A DNA stretch of 64,000 bases, from positions 39,375-103,374 of the forward strand of contig NZ_JAIEMO010000034.1 in assembly GCF_019752095.1 (NCBI RefSeq), read 5' to 3'. The notes below the pieces were generated by a model, which did not search any database, was not told where the DNA came from, and saw only the letters and a program-made list of their open reading frames with translations. The first letter of the stretch is position 1, and every line of letters starts with the position of its first letter. Positions 41,433 through 50,906 of this stretch are shown in pieces. This DNA comes from Nitrosomonas sp. Its GTDB lineage: Bacteria; Pseudomonadota; Gammaproteobacteria; Burkholderiales; Nitrosomonadaceae. A program made the translations under genes and the position numbers.

Positions 41433-43157
41433 ATGAGAATCAACCGAATCAACGTTCAAAACATGATCGCGGTACGTTCTGCTGAAATTAAGACGGATGC
41501 ATCAATACAACTGATCTGCGGCTCAAACGAGGCTGGCAAAAGCAGTATGTACGAGGGCATTATCCATGCTCTGACCGGCGAGAGCACGCGCGTTTCACTC
41601 AAAAAGAATTATAAGCACCTGGTCAATGATAACGACACTGTTGGATACACGCAGGTTGAGTTCGACGACGACAGAACGGCAACAATCACATTGCCGAACG
41701 GGACGCATGAACTTAAAGAGTCATTGCATTATGCAATTAACTACGTGTTGACCCCTGCCCTGTTTGCCAACTCATCGGCTGATGTCCGAGGAAAGCTGTT
41801 ATTTGACCTGGGAAACCTGCGCAGCGATGGCGCAGAAGTAAAGCAGAAATTGCTGGATCGTAAGTGCGATGCGGATAAGGTTGGAATGATTATGCCTTTC
41901 TTGAAATCCAGTTTCGAGAACGCTGAAAAGCACGCCACGGAAAATGTAAAGCAATCACGCGCTAATTGGAAAGCAGAAACTGGTGAGGTGTACGGCGAAA
42001 TTAAAGCGGGATTGTGGAAAATCGAACCACCGGTGATTGACCCGAACATTCTAACGGACGCAAAAATGGAATTGGTAGCAATTGATGAGAAAATCGAAGC
42101 CGCCAATCAAAAATTGGGCGCGTTACAAGCGCAAATCAACGGTTCATCGCAACGAGCTGGAGAAATTCAACGCCTTGAAAATGAATCGGTAAAGATTGAT
42201 CGGATAAAGGCCAAACTCAGCAAAGATCGCACGGAAACGATGGCGTGGTTAACCAAGGTTGAGGATACTCGCAGAATGGCCGAGGGTTCTGTGCCTGGTG
42301 CAGTAGCGGTTCAATGTCCTAGCTGCAAAGCTGAATTGACTTACAATGGCAAGGAATTGATTGAACGCAAGGGCGATTTGCATGGCGATGAAGAGTCTGC
42401 GGTTAAGTTGCCGGAGTACGAGCAAACACTAACCATGTTTCGTAATTCCGTAAAAAATGGAGAGCGTGATCTTGCGAACGCTGAGAACGCGAAACTACGA
42501 CTGGATGAACTTAAAAAAGAGGCCGCAGAAGTTATCAGTGAAGAGCGTGTAACGATCCTGCGTACGGAAATTACTACACTCAAAGAGGGTCGAACCAAGG
42601 CACAGAACGCACTTGATCTGATCAACAAGAACATCAAGGCAGCAACAGAAGCTGAGTCTAAGACCAAAAAAGCAGCCGGGCACCACGCTGATGTTATGGC
42701 CTGGGATTTGATCGCACGATCACTGGCAACAGACGGCATACCAGGCGAAATGTTATTAGCCTCACTCGAACCGCTCAATAACCGATTAAATTTGTCCTCA
42801 AAGACAACCGGATGGAAGCGGGTCACTATCAGTCCAGATATGTCAATCAGCTACGACGAACGACCTTATAGCCTGTCGTCAGCATCGGCCAAGTGGCGTG
42901 CCAATTTGATGATCGCAGAGGCTATCAGTCACATATCAGGAATCAAGTTTTTCATGTGTGATGAGTTCGATTTGCTTGATTTGCCAGGTCGAAACAAATG
43001 TCTTGGGTGGCTAGTAAGTCTAGCGAAGTTCAATGAAATCGATACCGTGATGGTTTTTGGAACCATGAAAGCACTTCCTACTGGACTACCAACATCGGTG
43101 CAAGCGAACTGGATTGAGAACGGCGTGATTCAGGAAAGAAAGGCTGAAGCTGCTTAA
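41433..43157 (+). CDS. Rad50/SbcC-like AAA ATPase with zinc-hook motif
   Basis: The product is 574 residues. Walker A CGSNEAGKSS lies at about 29-38. Two long coiled coils (about 170-280 and 320-400) flank CPSC at 295-298, a CxxC zinc hook. The C-terminal half of the ATPase contains a signature-like YSLSSASAKWRANLMIAEA and FFMCDEFDLLD (Walker B). It therefore has the layout of a short Rad50/SbcC. It lacks an obvious nuclease partner of SbcD type; the Fe-S nuclease two genes upstream is a candidate. It probably holds or clears DNA ends. Confidence 0.82.
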   Translation: MRINRINVQNMIAVRSAEIKTDASIQLICGSNEAGKSSMYEGIIHALTGESTRVSLKKNYKHLVNDNDTVGYTQVEFDDDRTATITLPNGTHELKESLHYAINYVLTPALFANSSADVRGKLLFDLGNLRSDGAEVKQKLLDRKCDADKVGMIMPFLKSSFENAEKHATENVKQSRANWKAETGEVYGEIKAGLWKIEPPVIDPNILTDAKMELVAIDEKIEAANQKLGALQAQINGSSQRAGEIQRLENESVKIDRIKAKLSKDRTETMAWLTKVEDTRRMAEGSVPGAVAVQCPSCKAELTYNGKELIERKGDLHGDEESAVKLPEYEQTLTMFRNSVKNGERDLANAENAKLRLDELKKEAAEVISEERVTILRTEITTLKEGRTKAQNALDLINKNIKAATEAESKTKKAAGHHADVMAWDLIARSLATDGIPGEMLLASLEPLNNRLNLSSKTTGWKRVTISPDMSISYDERPYSLSSASAKWRANLMIAEAISHISGIKFFMCDEFDLLDLPGRNKCLGWLVSLAKFNEIDTVMVFGTMKALPTGLPTSVQANWIENGVIQERKAEAA

Positions 43158-43244
43158 ATGAATTTCATCATTGAAACATTGAAAATTATTGCGTTTGGAA
43201 TCTCTGCGATTTTGCTGATTGAGTGGATTAAGTACATCGCTTAG
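43158..43244 (+). CDS. Tiny single-helix membrane peptide
   Basis: The product is 28 residues starting directly at the stop of the ATPase gene (TAAATG). It is almost wholly a transmembrane helix (IIAFGISAILLIEWI). Coupled translation makes it credible, but no family is known. Confidence 0.4.
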   Translation: MNFIIETLKIIAFGISAILLIEWIKYIA

Positions 43245-43315
43245 TAATGAAAAAGACATCCGAAGAGCAGCACGTCTGGGTTACCGAATTCAACGTGAAA
43301 TTGAAATAAACAGAT

Positions 43316-43350
43316 GTGGCCACCAAGGGTTTCTACGTCTTGGCGGCCAC
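43316..43350. repeat. 12-bp inverted repeat, structured leader or attenuator
   Basis: GTGGCCACCAAG (43316-43327) and CTTGGCGGCCAC (43339-43350) pair with one mismatch around an 11-base loop. There is no T-run, so it is not a classical terminator. It stands between the recombination genes and the excisionase/integrase group, and may limit read-through or stabilise RNA. Confidence 0.6.
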
Positions 43351-43434
43351 AGAGACATTATGCATTTGATTTAGCGGTCAGAAATGAAATAACTTTAACG
43401 AAAAGTTTACTTGCATTAATAAACAGGAGCTTAT

Positions 43435-43629
43435 ATGGACATTTATCAACAATATCTTGAATACATATCAAACACCGAAGAAGGGGTAACAGTTGAGAAT
43501 TTTATTGATAATTGGAAGCCGGTAGGAATTAAAGTGTTAAAAGAACTGAAATCAAATAATCTAATAACTGTTGATAATAACAATAGAATTCATTTAACAG
43601 ATATAGGAAAAATTGCTAGAACAACCTGA
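43435..43629 (+). CDS. Small winged-helix-like protein
   Basis: The product is 64 residues after an AGGAGCT site. Helix content and the closing VLKELKSNNLITVDNNNRIHLTDIGKIA resemble a winged helix (recognition helix, wing, LTDIG), but it has no DNA-binding family match that I can name. It could regulate the neighbouring integrase group. Confidence 0.55.
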   Translation: MDIYQQYLEYISNTEEGVTVENFIDNWKPVGIKVLKELKSNNLITVDNNNRIHLTDIGKIARTT

Positions 43630-43647
43630 TAATAAACGAGTAGCTCA

Positions 43648-43863
43648 ATGAAGCACGATATCATGAAATTATGCACAGACGCCGGCATGACCGAAGAAGA
43701 ATTTTTCACAGAAATAAGACTCTGCTATGCATCGTATGTCGCTGCACTCCTTGATGAAAAGCAAAATGCAAATGTTGTTATTCATACAGCAGTTTTCCCA
43801 GATGGAGATATTGTGATTGAATCACGCAAACAGCCTGGAAGAAAAAAGATTACGATAAACTGA
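43648..43863 (+). CDS. Hypothetical protein upstream of excisionase-like gene
   Basis: The product is 71 residues. Acidic helices come first and a short beta hairpin last (FPDGDIVIESRKQPGRKKI). Its stop is next to the ATG of the DUF4224 gene. Unrecognised. Confidence 0.5.
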   Translation: MKHDIMKLCTDAGMTEEEFFTEIRLCYASYVAALLDEKQNANVVIHTAVFPDGDIVIESRKQPGRKKITIN

Positions 43864-43864
43864 A

Positions 43865-44077
43865 ATGAGCATATTCCTAGACGATGATGATGTTGCAAGG
43901 CTTGCCGGAACTAAGATTAAGTCTCGGCAGGTTGCGCAATTGCGCGTTATGGGCATATTATTCTACATCAATGCGTCAGGCCGCCCTGTTGTACCTAAAT
44001 CAGCAGTAGAAGGTAACAGTAAGCAAATTAACCAACCAGAGCAAACCTGGATGCCGAACGTTCTAAAACATGGGTAG
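43865..44077 (+). CDS. DUF4224 protein, excisionase-like
   Basis: The product is 70 residues. FLDDDDVARLAGTKIKSRQVAQLRVMGI followed by NASGRPVVPKSAVE is the DUF4224 pattern. These small proteins nearly always lie just ahead of a phage integrase and are presumed excisionase-type DNA-binding proteins. It overlaps the integrase gene by 8 bp. Confidence 0.82.
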   Translation: MSIFLDDDDVARLAGTKIKSRQVAQLRVMGILFYINASGRPVVPKSAVEGNSKQINQPEQTWMPNVLKHG

Positions 44078-45092
44078 AAAGCCATCCATAAATTTACAAT
44101 TACCAAAAGGACTACGCGCACGCAAGCGTGGCGTTAAGATTTGGTATTACTACGACACAGGCGGGAAACCGCGCATCGAAATACCGCTAGGAAGTGATTA
44201 CGCGATTGCAGTTAAGAAATGGGCTGAATTGCAAATTAACGCAAAGCCAAGACACCTTGAAGTTATTACGTTTCGTTATGTCGCAGAGCGATATATACGT
44301 GAAGTAATTCCCAGCAAGGCACCTGCCACGCAGCACGATAATTTTCGAGAACTTCAGCAGATTTACAAATTCTTTGATAGCCCCCCTTCCCCGCTGCATG
44401 CAATAAAACCGATCCATATCCGACAATATATGGACTGGCGTAAGACGATACGCGCGAATCGTGAGAAAGCACTTATCAGCCATATTTGGAATAAGGCCCG
44501 GGAATGGGGATATACCGACCTGCCCAATCCATGCTCAGGTGTAAAAGGTTTTAAAGAATCAGGACGCAAGAATGTTTATGTTGATGATGCCACCTATAAA
44601 GCCGTGCATAACGTGGCGAGTCAACCATTACGTGATGCTATGGATTTAGCTTACCTCAGCGGACAAAGGCCGTCAGATGTTCTTAAAATGACTGAGCATG
44701 ATATTCAGGAAGGGCATATCTCAGTTACACAAAATAAGACTGGCGCAAAGATTAGAATAAATATCCAAGGTGAGTTATCTATACTAATTGAACGTATATT
44801 ATTAAGAAAATCCACTTACAAAGTTCGTAGCTTTTATTTAATCGTTGATGATGCCGGTCAGAAATTTTCTTATAACTCATTCCGTGGACACTTCGATAAA
44901 GCCCGCGAGCTTGCTGGTGTTGATAAAGATAAATTTCAGTTCAGAGATATACGGGCGAAAGCCGGAACTGATAAAGCGGATTCAAGTGGCGATATTAGGC
45001 AAGCGCAAAGACAACTAGGACACTCATCAGTGACTATGACTGAAACTTATATTCGTGAGAGAAAAGGAAGTAAGGTGACGCCAACAAAGTGA
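44070..45092 (+). CDS. int: Tyrosine recombinase (phage integrase)
   Basis: The product is 340 residues. An N-terminal arm-binding/core-binding part (about 1-165) precedes the catalytic domain. Visible catalytic residues are R200 (SGQRPSDVLK), R295 in RDIRAKAGT, H318 in LGHSS and Y327 in TETYIRER. The usual His before box II Arg is Arg (R292), a tolerated change in some integrases. It catalyses insertion into tRNA-Leu(UAA), whose 3' half lies 119 bp downstream (45211-45274). It is translated with the DUF4224 protein. Confidence 0.93.
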   Translation: MGRKPSINLQLPKGLRARKRGVKIWYYYDTGGKPRIEIPLGSDYAIAVKKWAELQINAKPRHLEVITFRYVAERYIREVIPSKAPATQHDNFRELQQIYKFFDSPPSPLHAIKPIHIRQYMDWRKTIRANREKALISHIWNKAREWGYTDLPNPCSGVKGFKESGRKNVYVDDATYKAVHNVASQPLRDAMDLAYLSGQRPSDVLKMTEHDIQEGHISVTQNKTGAKIRINIQGELSILIERILLRKSTYKVRSFYLIVDDAGQKFSYNSFRGHFDKARELAGVDKDKFQFRDIRAKAGTDKADSSGDIRQAQRQLGHSSVTMTETYIRERKGSKVTPTK

Positions 45093-45101
45093 AGTGATTC
45101 T

Positions 45102-45172
45102 GTTCCGCAAAACAAAAATGACCCGCATGGATAAACGATCTAAAGGACTATAAAATCCGCTATTTGCGGAAC
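45102..45172. repeat. 10-bp inverted repeat beside attR
   Basis: GTTCCGCAAA (45102-45111) and TTTGCGGAAC (45163-45172) are exact complements 51 bp apart, between the integrase stop and the tRNA fragment. A shorter TCCGC-TATTT-GCGGA hairpin shares the right arm. They are candidates for integrase or excisionase arm sites. Confidence 0.6.
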
Positions 45173-45210
45173 GACATTATCTGGAATGTTATTTTAAATC
45201 AGTCGCTTGT

Positions 45211-45274
45211 TTAGGGACTTAAAATCCCTCGGGCCGAAACGCCCGTGCCGGTTCGATTCCGGCCCCGGGCACCA
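45211..45274 (+). other. attR: 3' half of tRNA-Leu (UAA)
   Basis: The 3' part of a tRNA-Leu can be read: anticodon stem AGGGA/TCCCT with loop CTTAAAA (anticodon TAA at 45220-45222), a long variable arm CGGGC/GCCCG, T-stem GCCGG/CCGGC with TTCGATT, then acceptor strand CCCGGGC and ACCA. A matching 5' acceptor strand (GCCCGGG) is absent upstream, so this is a fragment, not a gene. The fragment is the chromosomal copy displaced when the phage inserted; the intact tRNA should stand at the left end. Confidence 0.88.
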
Positions 45275-45352
45275 ATTCAAAATTTCACACCGAATCCAGA
45301 ACCGTAAAGTTAAATGCCTCGAGGTTGTACTAAAGATAAAGGTGATTTAACA

Positions 45353-46195
45353 CTAGTAGCGATTTAATACGATTTCTAACACAAATTTGCTACCAATATA
45401 AGCCAGTAACAATATAACAAATCCGGCTAAGGTCCAGCGAATCGCTATGCGCCCTCGCCACCCATAGAATTGACGACCGGCCAATAACGCCGCAAAGACC
45501 CCCCACGAGATAAAGCCAAATAGAGTTTTATGAGAAAATGTCAGCGATTGGCCAAATACTTCCTGCGAAAACACAATACCGCTCATGAGCGTCAATGTGA
45601 GTAAAATAAACCCGACCCAGATGATATGAAACAGTAATTTTTCCATTGCCAACAGCGGTGGCAAATTGGTAAATACTGAACGTGACGCGGGATGATGCAA
45701 TTGGCGTTCGACGACTGTCATTAACAGTGCATGTAGCGCCGCTATTGTCAGCAAGCTATAGGCCATCATTGCAACCAACAAGTGCGCTTTGAATGCAGGT
45801 AATTCCGTATTCTCAAGCGGACGCAGGGACGGAAAAATCAATGGTAACAATACTGCGATTGCTGCAGCCCATGCAATGGGTGCGACTAAAGTTTGCAACC
45901 CTTGTAAGCGTTTAAAAAATCCTGAGAACCAATAAATGAAAGCGGTCAACCAAACAATGGTTGAGATTGCATTGTTCAAACCAAAGCTAAGCCCTGAACC
46001 AATAAACATGGATTGATAAAGTGTTAGGGCATGCAGCAGCAAGGGAACAAGCATGGCATAATGCACCCACGTAACTTTCACTAACACATGATCGCCCACT
46101 TCAGATGCCGTTTGGCTCCATGTATTCCGCCAGAAAAACCAACCAATCAGTATATAAAGCAAAAAAGCTGTGAGATAAGTTAAAATGCTGGTCAT
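45353..46195 (-). CDS. ypjD: CcsA/YpjD-like cytochrome c assembly membrane protein
   Basis: The product is 280 residues with eight predicted membrane helices and the WWxWx-poor CcsA/CcmC-type core, including a WLTAFIYWFSGF segment and conserved His in loops (KAHLLVAMMAYSLL, HIIWVGF). YpjD-like proteins are relatives of the heme-handling CcsA family but are not tied to cytochrome c maturation in all bacteria. The gene is typically beside ffh in beta- and gammaproteobacteria, as here. It is the first backbone gene past the prophage. Confidence 0.85.
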   Translation of the reverse strand: MTSILTYLTAFLLYILIGWFFWRNTWSQTASEVGDHVLVKVTWVHYAMLVPLLLHALTLYQSMFIGSGLSFGLNNAISTIVWLTAFIYWFSGFFKRLQGLQTLVAPIAWAAAIAVLLPLIFPSLRPLENTELPAFKAHLLVAMMAYSLLTIAALHALLMTVVERQLHHPASRSVFTNLPPLLAMEKLLFHIIWVGFILLTLTLMSGIVFSQEVFGQSLTFSHKTLFGFISWGVFAALLAGRQFYGWRGRIAIRWTLAGFVILLLAYIGSKFVLEIVLNRY

Positions 46196-46331
46196 TGATA
46201 GTTCTAATTTGATTTGCCGAAATAATTGTTTAGTCTACATGGCACGTTAGCAAATTCAAAGAGCTGATCCAGATATTTATTAGAATGGATCATCATTTTG
46301 TTCTCTAATTATTGATTTATGAGGTTTAAGT

Positions 46332-47681
46332 ATGTTTGACAATCTGACCGGTCGACTCAGCGGAGTCATCAAGACATTACGTGGCGAGGCAAGGCTTTCT
46401 GAAAGTAATATCCAGGATGCTTTGCGGGAAGTTCGTCTGGCGTTATTGGAAGCGGATGTTGCTTTACCAGTGGTCAAAGATTTCATCGCACGTGTCAAAG
46501 AAAAAGCTGTCGGTCATGAAGTGATGAGTAGCCTAACTCCAGGGCAAGCGCTGGTTGGAGTGGTTCATCAAGAACTCATTACCATCATAGGTGGAGAAAA
46601 AGTTGATCTTAACCTTGCTACAGTTCCTCCTGCAGTTATTCTCATGGCGGGATTACAAGGTGCCGGAAAAACCACAAGCAGCGGGAAACTGGCCAAATGG
46701 TTAATGGAAAACAAAAAAAAGAAAGTATTGCTGGTTTCCTGTGATATTTATCGCCCCGCTGCGATTCATCAACTTGAGCTTCTGGCCAGTCAAGTGGGCG
46801 CCGACTTTTTTCCTGTTCAAGAGGGGCAAAAACCCAGTGAAATCGGCGCAGCTGCATTGGATTATGCGCGCAGGCATCATCATGAAGTGATGATTGTTGA
46901 CACCGCCGGCCGATTAGGTATTGATGAGGCCATGATGCAAGAAATCAGCGAGCTTGAAACACTTCTGCAACCTATTGAAACTTTATTTGTTGTCGATGCA
47001 ATGCAAGGACAAGATGCGGTGAATACTGCCAAAGCATTTTCCGATGCGTTACCCCTAACAGGTATCATTCTCACCAAACTCGATGGTGATGCGCGCGGCG
47101 GCGCGGCATTGTCAGTTAAGCAAATCACTGGGAAACCGATCAAATTTGCCGGTGTCGCAGAAAAATTAACAGGCTTGGAAGCATTTCATCCCGATCGAAT
47201 GGCTTCTCGCATTTTGGGTATGGGTGACGTGCTTGGTTTGATTGAGGAAGCACAGCGCAGCGCTGATCAGCAAGAAGCTGAGAAATTGATGAAGAAAATG
47301 AAATCGGGTAAAGCATTTGACCTGGATGATTTCAAGGCACAGTTTCAGCAAATGCGTAATATGGGTGGAATGAACGCCCTGATGGACAAATTACCCGCTC
47401 AATTCAGCCAAGCAGCACAAAACGTTAAAGTGGACGACAAAATAATCAATCGGACAGAAGGCATAATCAATTCCATGACCAAGCAAGAACGCGCTAAACC
47501 AGAAATTCTCAAAGCCTCACGGAAACGCCGAATCGCTGCAGGTGCAGGCGTGTCCGTGCAAGAAGTTAATCGCTTGCTGGCACAATTTGAGCAAGCCAGA
47601 AAGATGATGAAAATGATGAACAAAGGGGGAATGGCTAAAATGATGCGTGGAATCAAGGGAATGCTTCCACGTCTTCATTAG
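46332..47681 (+). CDS. ffh: Signal recognition particle protein Ffh
   Basis: The product is 449 residues. The N domain (1-85) leads into the SRP GTPase with G1 GLQGAGKTT (about 107-115), DTAGRL and TKLDGDARGG. The C-terminal M domain (about 300-449) is Met-rich (MMKMMNKGGMAKMMRG) for binding 4.5S RNA and signal sequences. It delivers membrane proteins to FtsY/SecYEG co-translationally. Length is typical. It is divergent from ypjD. Confidence 0.97.
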   Translation: MFDNLTGRLSGVIKTLRGEARLSESNIQDALREVRLALLEADVALPVVKDFIARVKEKAVGHEVMSSLTPGQALVGVVHQELITIIGGEKVDLNLATVPPAVILMAGLQGAGKTTSSGKLAKWLMENKKKKVLLVSCDIYRPAAIHQLELLASQVGADFFPVQEGQKPSEIGAAALDYARRHHHEVMIVDTAGRLGIDEAMMQEISELETLLQPIETLFVVDAMQGQDAVNTAKAFSDALPLTGIILTKLDGDARGGAALSVKQITGKPIKFAGVAEKLTGLEAFHPDRMASRILGMGDVLGLIEEAQRSADQQEAEKLMKKMKSGKAFDLDDFKAQFQQMRNMGGMNALMDKLPAQFSQAAQNVKVDDKIINRTEGIINSMTKQERAKPEILKASRKRRIAAGAGVSVQEVNRLLAQFEQARKMMKMMNKGGMAKMMRGIKGMLPRLH

Positions 47682-47782
47682 AAATATAGGCTTTCTTCGC
47701 AATCCAATATCGCGCGCATATTCTTTGAACACACATAAGAAATATTTAGAGTGACACTACGTAATCGATAAAAAATAGCTTA

Positions 47783-48232
47783 TCAGTGCTTTCCTGTACT
47801 ACCAAATCCATCTGTGCCACGGTGGCTCTGGTCAAAATCGTCTACTCGATTAAACGTTACCTGAATCACGGGAACCACAACGAGCTGAGCAATTCGCTCT
47901 AATGGATTAAGATGAAAAGCTGTTTGGCTACGATTCCAGCAGGAAACCAAAATTTGTCCTTGGTAGTCCGAATCAATTAAACCGACTAGATTTCCTAATA
48001 CAATCCCGTGCTTATGACCTAATCCTGAGCGTGGCAATATCAACGCCGCCAATCCTGCATCCGCTAAATGTATTGCGATACCCGTTGGAATAAGATTAGT
48101 TTCCCCCGGAATGATCACCATCGGTTGCTCAATACATGCACGCAAATCCAAGCCGGCTGAGCCTAGTGTAGCATACGCTGGAAATTGCTCATTTAAACGA
48201 GCATCAAGAATTTTAATATCAATACTTTTCAT
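47783..48232 (-). CDS. dut: dUTP diphosphatase
   Basis: The product is 149 residues with all five dUTPase motifs: [39 protein letters not shown] and the C-terminal [12 protein letters not shown] that closes over the active site. It hydrolyses dUTP to dUMP and PPi, keeping uracil out of DNA. It overlaps coaBC by 4 bp, a common pairing. Confidence 0.97.
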   Translation of the reverse strand: MKSIDIKILDARLNEQFPAYATLGSAGLDLRACIEQPMVIIPGETNLIPTGIAIHLADAGLAALILPRSGLGHKHGIVLGNLVGLIDSDYQGQILVSCWNRSQTAFHLNPLERIAQLVVVPVIQVTFNRVDDFDQSHRGTDGFGSTGKH

Positions 48233-49446
48233 TTTTTTTTAAATTTTTTGTTGTACAGTAAGTGAATATGCTTCATCAAACGCCGCGCTTGCTCTATTTT
48301 TGCTGTCTTGGGAAGAACATGTTTACCATCGTCATCTAGTAAAATTAACTCATTCTCATCAGAACCAATCGCATCCTGAGCCAGATTGGCAACTAATAAA
48401 GGTAACTTCTTTCTATTTCTTTTCGCTGCTGCATTCTTCTCGAGATCTTCTGTTTCCGCTGCAAAACCAACGCAGAAAGGCGCATTAGGTAATGTAGATA
48501 CCGCCATCAGAATATCTGGATTAGGGATCAACTCTACTGATAGTTTGTTAGTGGATTTTTTTAGTTTTTGTTGACTGATGCTTGCTGCGCGGTAATCAGC
48601 AACAGCAGCGACACTGATAAAAATATCAGCTAGTGACACTTCTGCCTGCACTGCACACAACATTTCCTCAGCACTTACTACCGAAATAAACTTGTCAACT
48701 GCAGGTGATGATAAACATGTCGGTCCAGAAATCAAAGTAACTCTTGCATCCATCTCCAATGCTGCTTTAGCAACAGCATATCCCATTTTTCCAGAACTAT
48801 TGTTGGTAATTCCTCGCACCGCATCAATCGCTTCATACGTAGGCCCGGCTGTCACCAAAATATTTTTACCCCTAAACAATGTATCAGTTTGGATAACAAT
48901 TTGCACTGCTTCCACCAGCTGATTCACTTCCAGCATGCGTCCCATACCTATTTCTCCGCAAGCTTGTTCGCCACTGGCCGGACCGATTATTTTCACTCCA
49001 TCTTGTCGTAACAATGATAAATTACGTTGCGTTGCAGGATTCTGCCACATTTGCCGATTCATTGCCGGTGCTATCACAAGCGAACAATTGCGTGCTATGC
49101 ATAGTGTCGATAGCAGATCATCAGCCAATCCATTGGCAAGCTTGGCAATAAAATTTGCGCTGGCTGGTGCCACTAAAATCATGCTGACACCTCGGGATAG
49201 GTGGATATGCGCCATGTCACACACGGAATTGGCTTCCCACAAATCAGTGTGAACAGGATTGCCCGTTAATGACTGAAAAGTCGCCGGACCTATGAAACGG
49301 CAAGCTGCGTTAGTCATCACCGTTTGCACATCAATTCCATCCTGAGTTAATAGCCGCGCCAATTCCGCCACTTTGTATGCAGCCACGCCGCCAGTTACTC
49401 CCAACAGCACGCGTTTCTTCGACACAACCGACGATCCTGTTCTCAT
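48229..49446 (-). CDS. coaBC: Bifunctional CoaBC (PPC decarboxylase / PPC synthetase)
   Basis: The product is 405 residues. The N-terminal flavin decarboxylase (CoaC) has [12 protein letters not shown] and PAMNRQMW. The C-terminal synthetase (CoaB) has [29 protein letters not shown] and the AVADYR segment. Together they convert 4'-phosphopantothenate plus Cys to 4'-phosphopantetheine on the way to CoA. It shares a transcript with dut. Confidence 0.96.
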   Translation of the reverse strand: MRTGSSVVSKKRVLLGVTGGVAAYKVAELARLLTQDGIDVQTVMTNAACRFIGPATFQSLTGNPVHTDLWEANSVCDMAHIHLSRGVSMILVAPASANFIAKLANGLADDLLSTLCIARNCSLVIAPAMNRQMWQNPATQRNLSLLRQDGVKIIGPASGEQACGEIGMGRMLEVNQLVEAVQIVIQTDTLFRGKNILVTAGPTYEAIDAVRGITNNSSGKMGYAVAKAALEMDARVTLISGPTCLSSPAVDKFISVVSAEEMLCAVQAEVSLADIFISVAAVADYRAASISQQKLKKSTNKLSVELIPNPDILMAVSTLPNAPFCVGFAAETEDLEKNAAAKRNRKKLPLLVANLAQDAIGSDENELILLDDDGKHVLPKTAKIEQARRLMKHIHLLYNKKFKKK

Positions 49447-49668
49447 TACAAATAATATCTCTAAAAAATTTAATCTTGCTAAAACAATAAACTATCAAAT
49501 CACTGACACAATAACTAATTATCCCGCTCAATTTGACCGCACTGATGCCGCTATTAGTTAATTATCGATGGTTAGCCATGTGTCGCCTCGTTAATGATCA
49601 ATTAAAACAATTTAGTAACAAAGTTATACTAAATTCATTTTACATCACTGTGAGCCACATCATAGTTT
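49447..49668. promoter_or_regulatory. Divergent intergenic region coaBC / radC
   Basis: These 222 AT-rich bases between divergent genes must contain promoters for both. No clear boxes can be assigned. Confidence 0.35.
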
Positions 49669-50343
49669 ATGGCAATTACAAATTGGCCAATATCTGAACG
49701 ACCACGTGAAAAATTACTGCAGAAAGGCGCTTCAACACTTTCTGACACAGAATTACTAGCTATATTTTTACGTACCGGAATTAGCGGAAAAAGTGCTGTA
49801 GATCTCGCAAGAGAATTACTTTCCCATTTCGGTAATTTAACTAATGTTTTTGCAGCCAATCAGGTAAGCTTCTGTCAATTACCTGGAATGGGCATCGCAA
49901 AATACGCGCAACTGCAAGCGGTATTAGAAATGGCTCGCCGTACCTTGGGTGAAGAACTGAAATGCGGCAATGTGATGAATTCGCCCAACCTGGTCCGGGA
50001 TTTTCTACGACTGAGTTTAGCAAACAAACCGCATGAAGTGTTTATCGGCATTTTCCTTGATGCAAAAAATCATACCATTGCCACAGAAGAACTATTTAAT
50101 GGAACACTCACTCAAGCCAGCGTTTATCCCAGAGAAGTTATCAAGCGCGCTTTATATCATAATGCAGCTGCAATTATATTTGCGCACAATCACCCTTCCG
50201 GTATTGCAGAACCCAGCCACGCTGATAAAGTATTAACCCAATCCTTGAAACAGGCATTGGCTCTCATTGATGTTAAGGTGTTGGATCACTTCATTGTGGG
50301 TAACGGTATTGCTCTTTCATTTGCTGAGCAAGATTTAATTTGA
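49669..50343 (+). CDS. radC: RadC-family JAMM-domain protein
   Basis: The product is 224 residues. An HhH-like N-terminal part (ALxxxF...[14 protein letters not shown]) precedes the JAB1/MPN domain with FAHNHPSG and DHFIVG, the metal-binding HxHx7SxxD pattern. RadC function is still unclear; despite the name it is not needed for DNA repair in E. coli. It lies upstream of rpmB-rpmG as in many betaproteobacteria. Confidence 0.95.
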   Translation: MAITNWPISERPREKLLQKGASTLSDTELLAIFLRTGISGKSAVDLARELLSHFGNLTNVFAANQVSFCQLPGMGIAKYAQLQAVLEMARRTLGEELKCGNVMNSPNLVRDFLRLSLANKPHEVFIGIFLDAKNHTIATEELFNGTLTQASVYPREVIKRALYHNAAAIIFAHNHPSGIAEPSHADKVLTQSLKQALALIDVKVLDHFIVGNGIALSFAEQDLI

Positions 50344-50401
50344 GCAAACACTCCAAATCAGGATATAATCCATTCCTTTAAAGAATTCTGGGGTGCGCTA
50401 T

Positions 50402-50638
50402 ATGGCACGAGTATGTGAAGTAACTGGAAAGAAACCGATGTCTGGTCATAATGTTTCTCACGCAAACAATAAAACCAAAAGACGTTTCTTACCCAATCTG
50501 CAAAACCGAAAATTCTGGGTTGAGAGTGAAAACCGCTGGATTAAGCTGCGATTAACTAATGCGGCATTACGTACTATTGATAAGAATGGTATAGATGCAG
50601 TATTGGTAAAAATGCGATTAGAAGGCAAAAACGTTTAA
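50402..50638 (+). CDS. rpmB: Ribosomal protein bL28
   Basis: The product is 78 residues from the ATG at 50402 ([21 protein letters not shown]). An upstream in-frame ATG at 50393 adds three residues and lacks a good site. [13 protein letters not shown] is typical of bL28. It is part of the large subunit and is cotranscribed with rpmG. Confidence 0.97.
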   Translation: MARVCEVTGKKPMSGHNVSHANNKTKRRFLPNLQNRKFWVESENRWIKLRLTNAALRTIDKNGIDAVLVKMRLEGKNV

Positions 50639-50671
50639 AAACTTTTCAAGATTAACTATGGAGTTATTGTT

Positions 50672-50827
50672 ATGCGTGAAAAAGTAAAACTTGAGTCCTC
50701 AGCTGGAACAGGGCATTTTTATACAACCACCAAGAATAAACGGGCTAAACCTGAAAAAATGGAATTTATGAAATTTGATCCTGTTGCACGTAAGCACGTT
50801 TTATATAAAGAGACAAAACTCAAATAA
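50672..50827 (+). CDS. rpmG: Ribosomal protein bL33
   Basis: The product is 51 residues with the bL33 pattern [24 protein letters not shown] and [14 protein letters not shown]. The zinc Cys pairs seen in some bL33 are absent, so it is the C-minus type. It is followed by a strong terminator. Confidence 0.97.
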   Translation: MREKVKLESSAGTGHFYTTTKNKRAKPEKMEFMKFDPVARKHVLYKETKLK

Positions 50828-50850
50828 GAATCCACACTTATTCATTCAAT

Positions 50851-50876
50851 AAAAAACCCGCATATGCGGGTTTTTT
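50851..50876 (+). terminator. Rho-independent terminator after rpmG
   Basis: AAAAAACCCGCA-TA-TGCGGGTTTTTT, a symmetric stem with A and T runs on both sides, so it can work on both strands: for rpmG rightward and the desaturase gene leftward. Confidence 0.93.
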
Positions 50877-50906
50877 ATTGATCATAATTTAAGTCTGCTC
50901 AAGACA

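Larger units (their letters stand above)
1..45274. mobile_element. Integrated temperate phage (prophage), left end outside window
   Basis: Virion genes (sheath, capsid, prohead protease, portal), terminase, lambda-like O/P replication genes, Cro/CI switch, recombination operon and integrase form one continuous block. It ends at the 3' half of tRNA-Leu(UAA), with the integrase 112 bp away. Because the 5' half of that tRNA is absent here, the element should restore an intact tRNA at its other end, left of this window. A contractile tail is inferred from the sheath. Blocks of AT-rich non-phage genes (4342-6544, 15913-22588, 31946-37531) interrupt it. Whether it can still be induced is not visible from the sequence. 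Confidence 0.92.

Noticed and set aside
45211..45274. Functional tRNA-Leu gene
   Set aside because: The 5' half including the acceptor strand is missing; it is an attachment-site remnant.
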